This document shows, piece by piece, positions 63,892 to 64,000 of a DNA stretch of 64,000 bases. Each line of letters starts with the position of its first letter. Within the stretch, counting starts at the first letter, position 1. The stretch lies in contig JBAZEK010000003.1 in assembly GCA_041653995.1 (NCBI GenBank), positions 283,901-347,900 of the forward strand, written 5' to 3'. The notes under the pieces are model-generated. The model was not told the DNA's origin, made no database searches, and worked only from the letters and a program-made list of their open reading frames with translations. This stretch comes from Dehalococcoidia bacterium. Lineage in GTDB: Bacteria > Chloroflexota > Dehalococcoidia > GIF9 > UBA5629. The position numbers and the translations under genes were made by a program.

Positions 63892-64000
63892 TCAATCGTT
63901 ATATCTCTGCCGTCTTGATATGTATATAAATCCTAATACCAGGGAGACGAAAATCAGGGCGCAGCTGACGAACAGGATGAGGTTGGCATCAACGATCTCC
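63892..64000 (-). CDS. C-terminal end of a membrane protein (cut by window edge)
   Basis: 35 residues run in from the window edge: DANLILFVSCALIFVSLVLG and then a basic RRQRYND end. One membrane helix with a positive cytoplasmic tail. Too short to assign. Confidence 0.5.
   Translation of the reverse strand, partial: EIVDANLILFVSCALIFVSLVLGFIYISRRQRYND

Overview
The window reads as one contig of an anaerobic Chloroflexota bacterium, most likely a Dehalococcoidia relative. The evidence is circumstantial: a DnaJ/HspR/Clp heat-shock operon, many small acyl-CoA metabolism operons (two acyl-CoA dehydrogenases, three AMP-forming acyl-CoA ligases, MaoC, nitronate-monooxygenase-like and old-yellow-enzyme-like proteins), frequent TTG/GTG starts and moderately GC-rich codon use. 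No rRNA or other phylogenetic marker is present, so this placement is an inference.

Layout. 1-5.9 kb: a divergent TetR gene and a five-gene acyl-CoA operon with palindromic operators. 6-13.5 kb: a GH39-like lipoprotein, an alpha/beta hydrolase, an acetyltransferase, an ABC exporter and a large Ser/Thr-rich lipoprotein. 13.5-16.8 kb: a MacB/Lol-type ABC permease and ATPase. 17-19.7 kb: small unknown proteins, a GYD protein and a membrane SpoIIE phosphatase with an ECF-S-like N-terminus. 19.9-25.1 kb: a second TetR-controlled operon with an acyl-CoA ligase and a three-module FAD/FNR/2Fe-2S fusion. 25.2-35.4 kb: a secreted repeat protein, amidohydrolase plus MFS, a KdpDE-like two-component pair, an APC permease and a dienoyl-CoA-reductase-like enzyme. 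35.5-46.3 kb: a tandem-duplicated DUF1254/DUF1214 lipoprotein, an amidohydrolase, a Crp/Fnr regulator, an acyl-CoA ligase, an MBL-fold protein and a two-gene sugar operon; two perfect CRP-type operators lie here. 46.3-48.3 kb: a MazEF-type pair and an acyl-CoA dehydrogenase.

48.5-55.6 kb is the most interesting part. It is an AT-richer island ending at tRNA-Ala(GGC), with six collinear genes: DNA methyltransferase, sigma-70-like protein, XRE regulator, ImmA/IrrE metallopeptidase, NurA-like nuclease and HerA-like translocase. It looks like a regulated restriction/defence system in which methylation marks self, HerA-NurA is the effector, and the sigma/XRE/ImmA trio is the switch.

55.7-64 kb is core-like: a methyltransferase, CobQ, TM2 and VTT membrane proteins, ClpC, a small Cys protein, HspR, DnaJ and a CoA-pyrophosphatase-type Nudix enzyme, all on the minus strand.

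A second theme is a scatter of short, in-frame 3-prime tails of lost genes lying between intact genes. They come from acyl-CoA dehydrogenase, arylesterase/paraoxonase-like, GH39, amidohydrolase and a small unknown family. Several have intact homologues elsewhere in the window.
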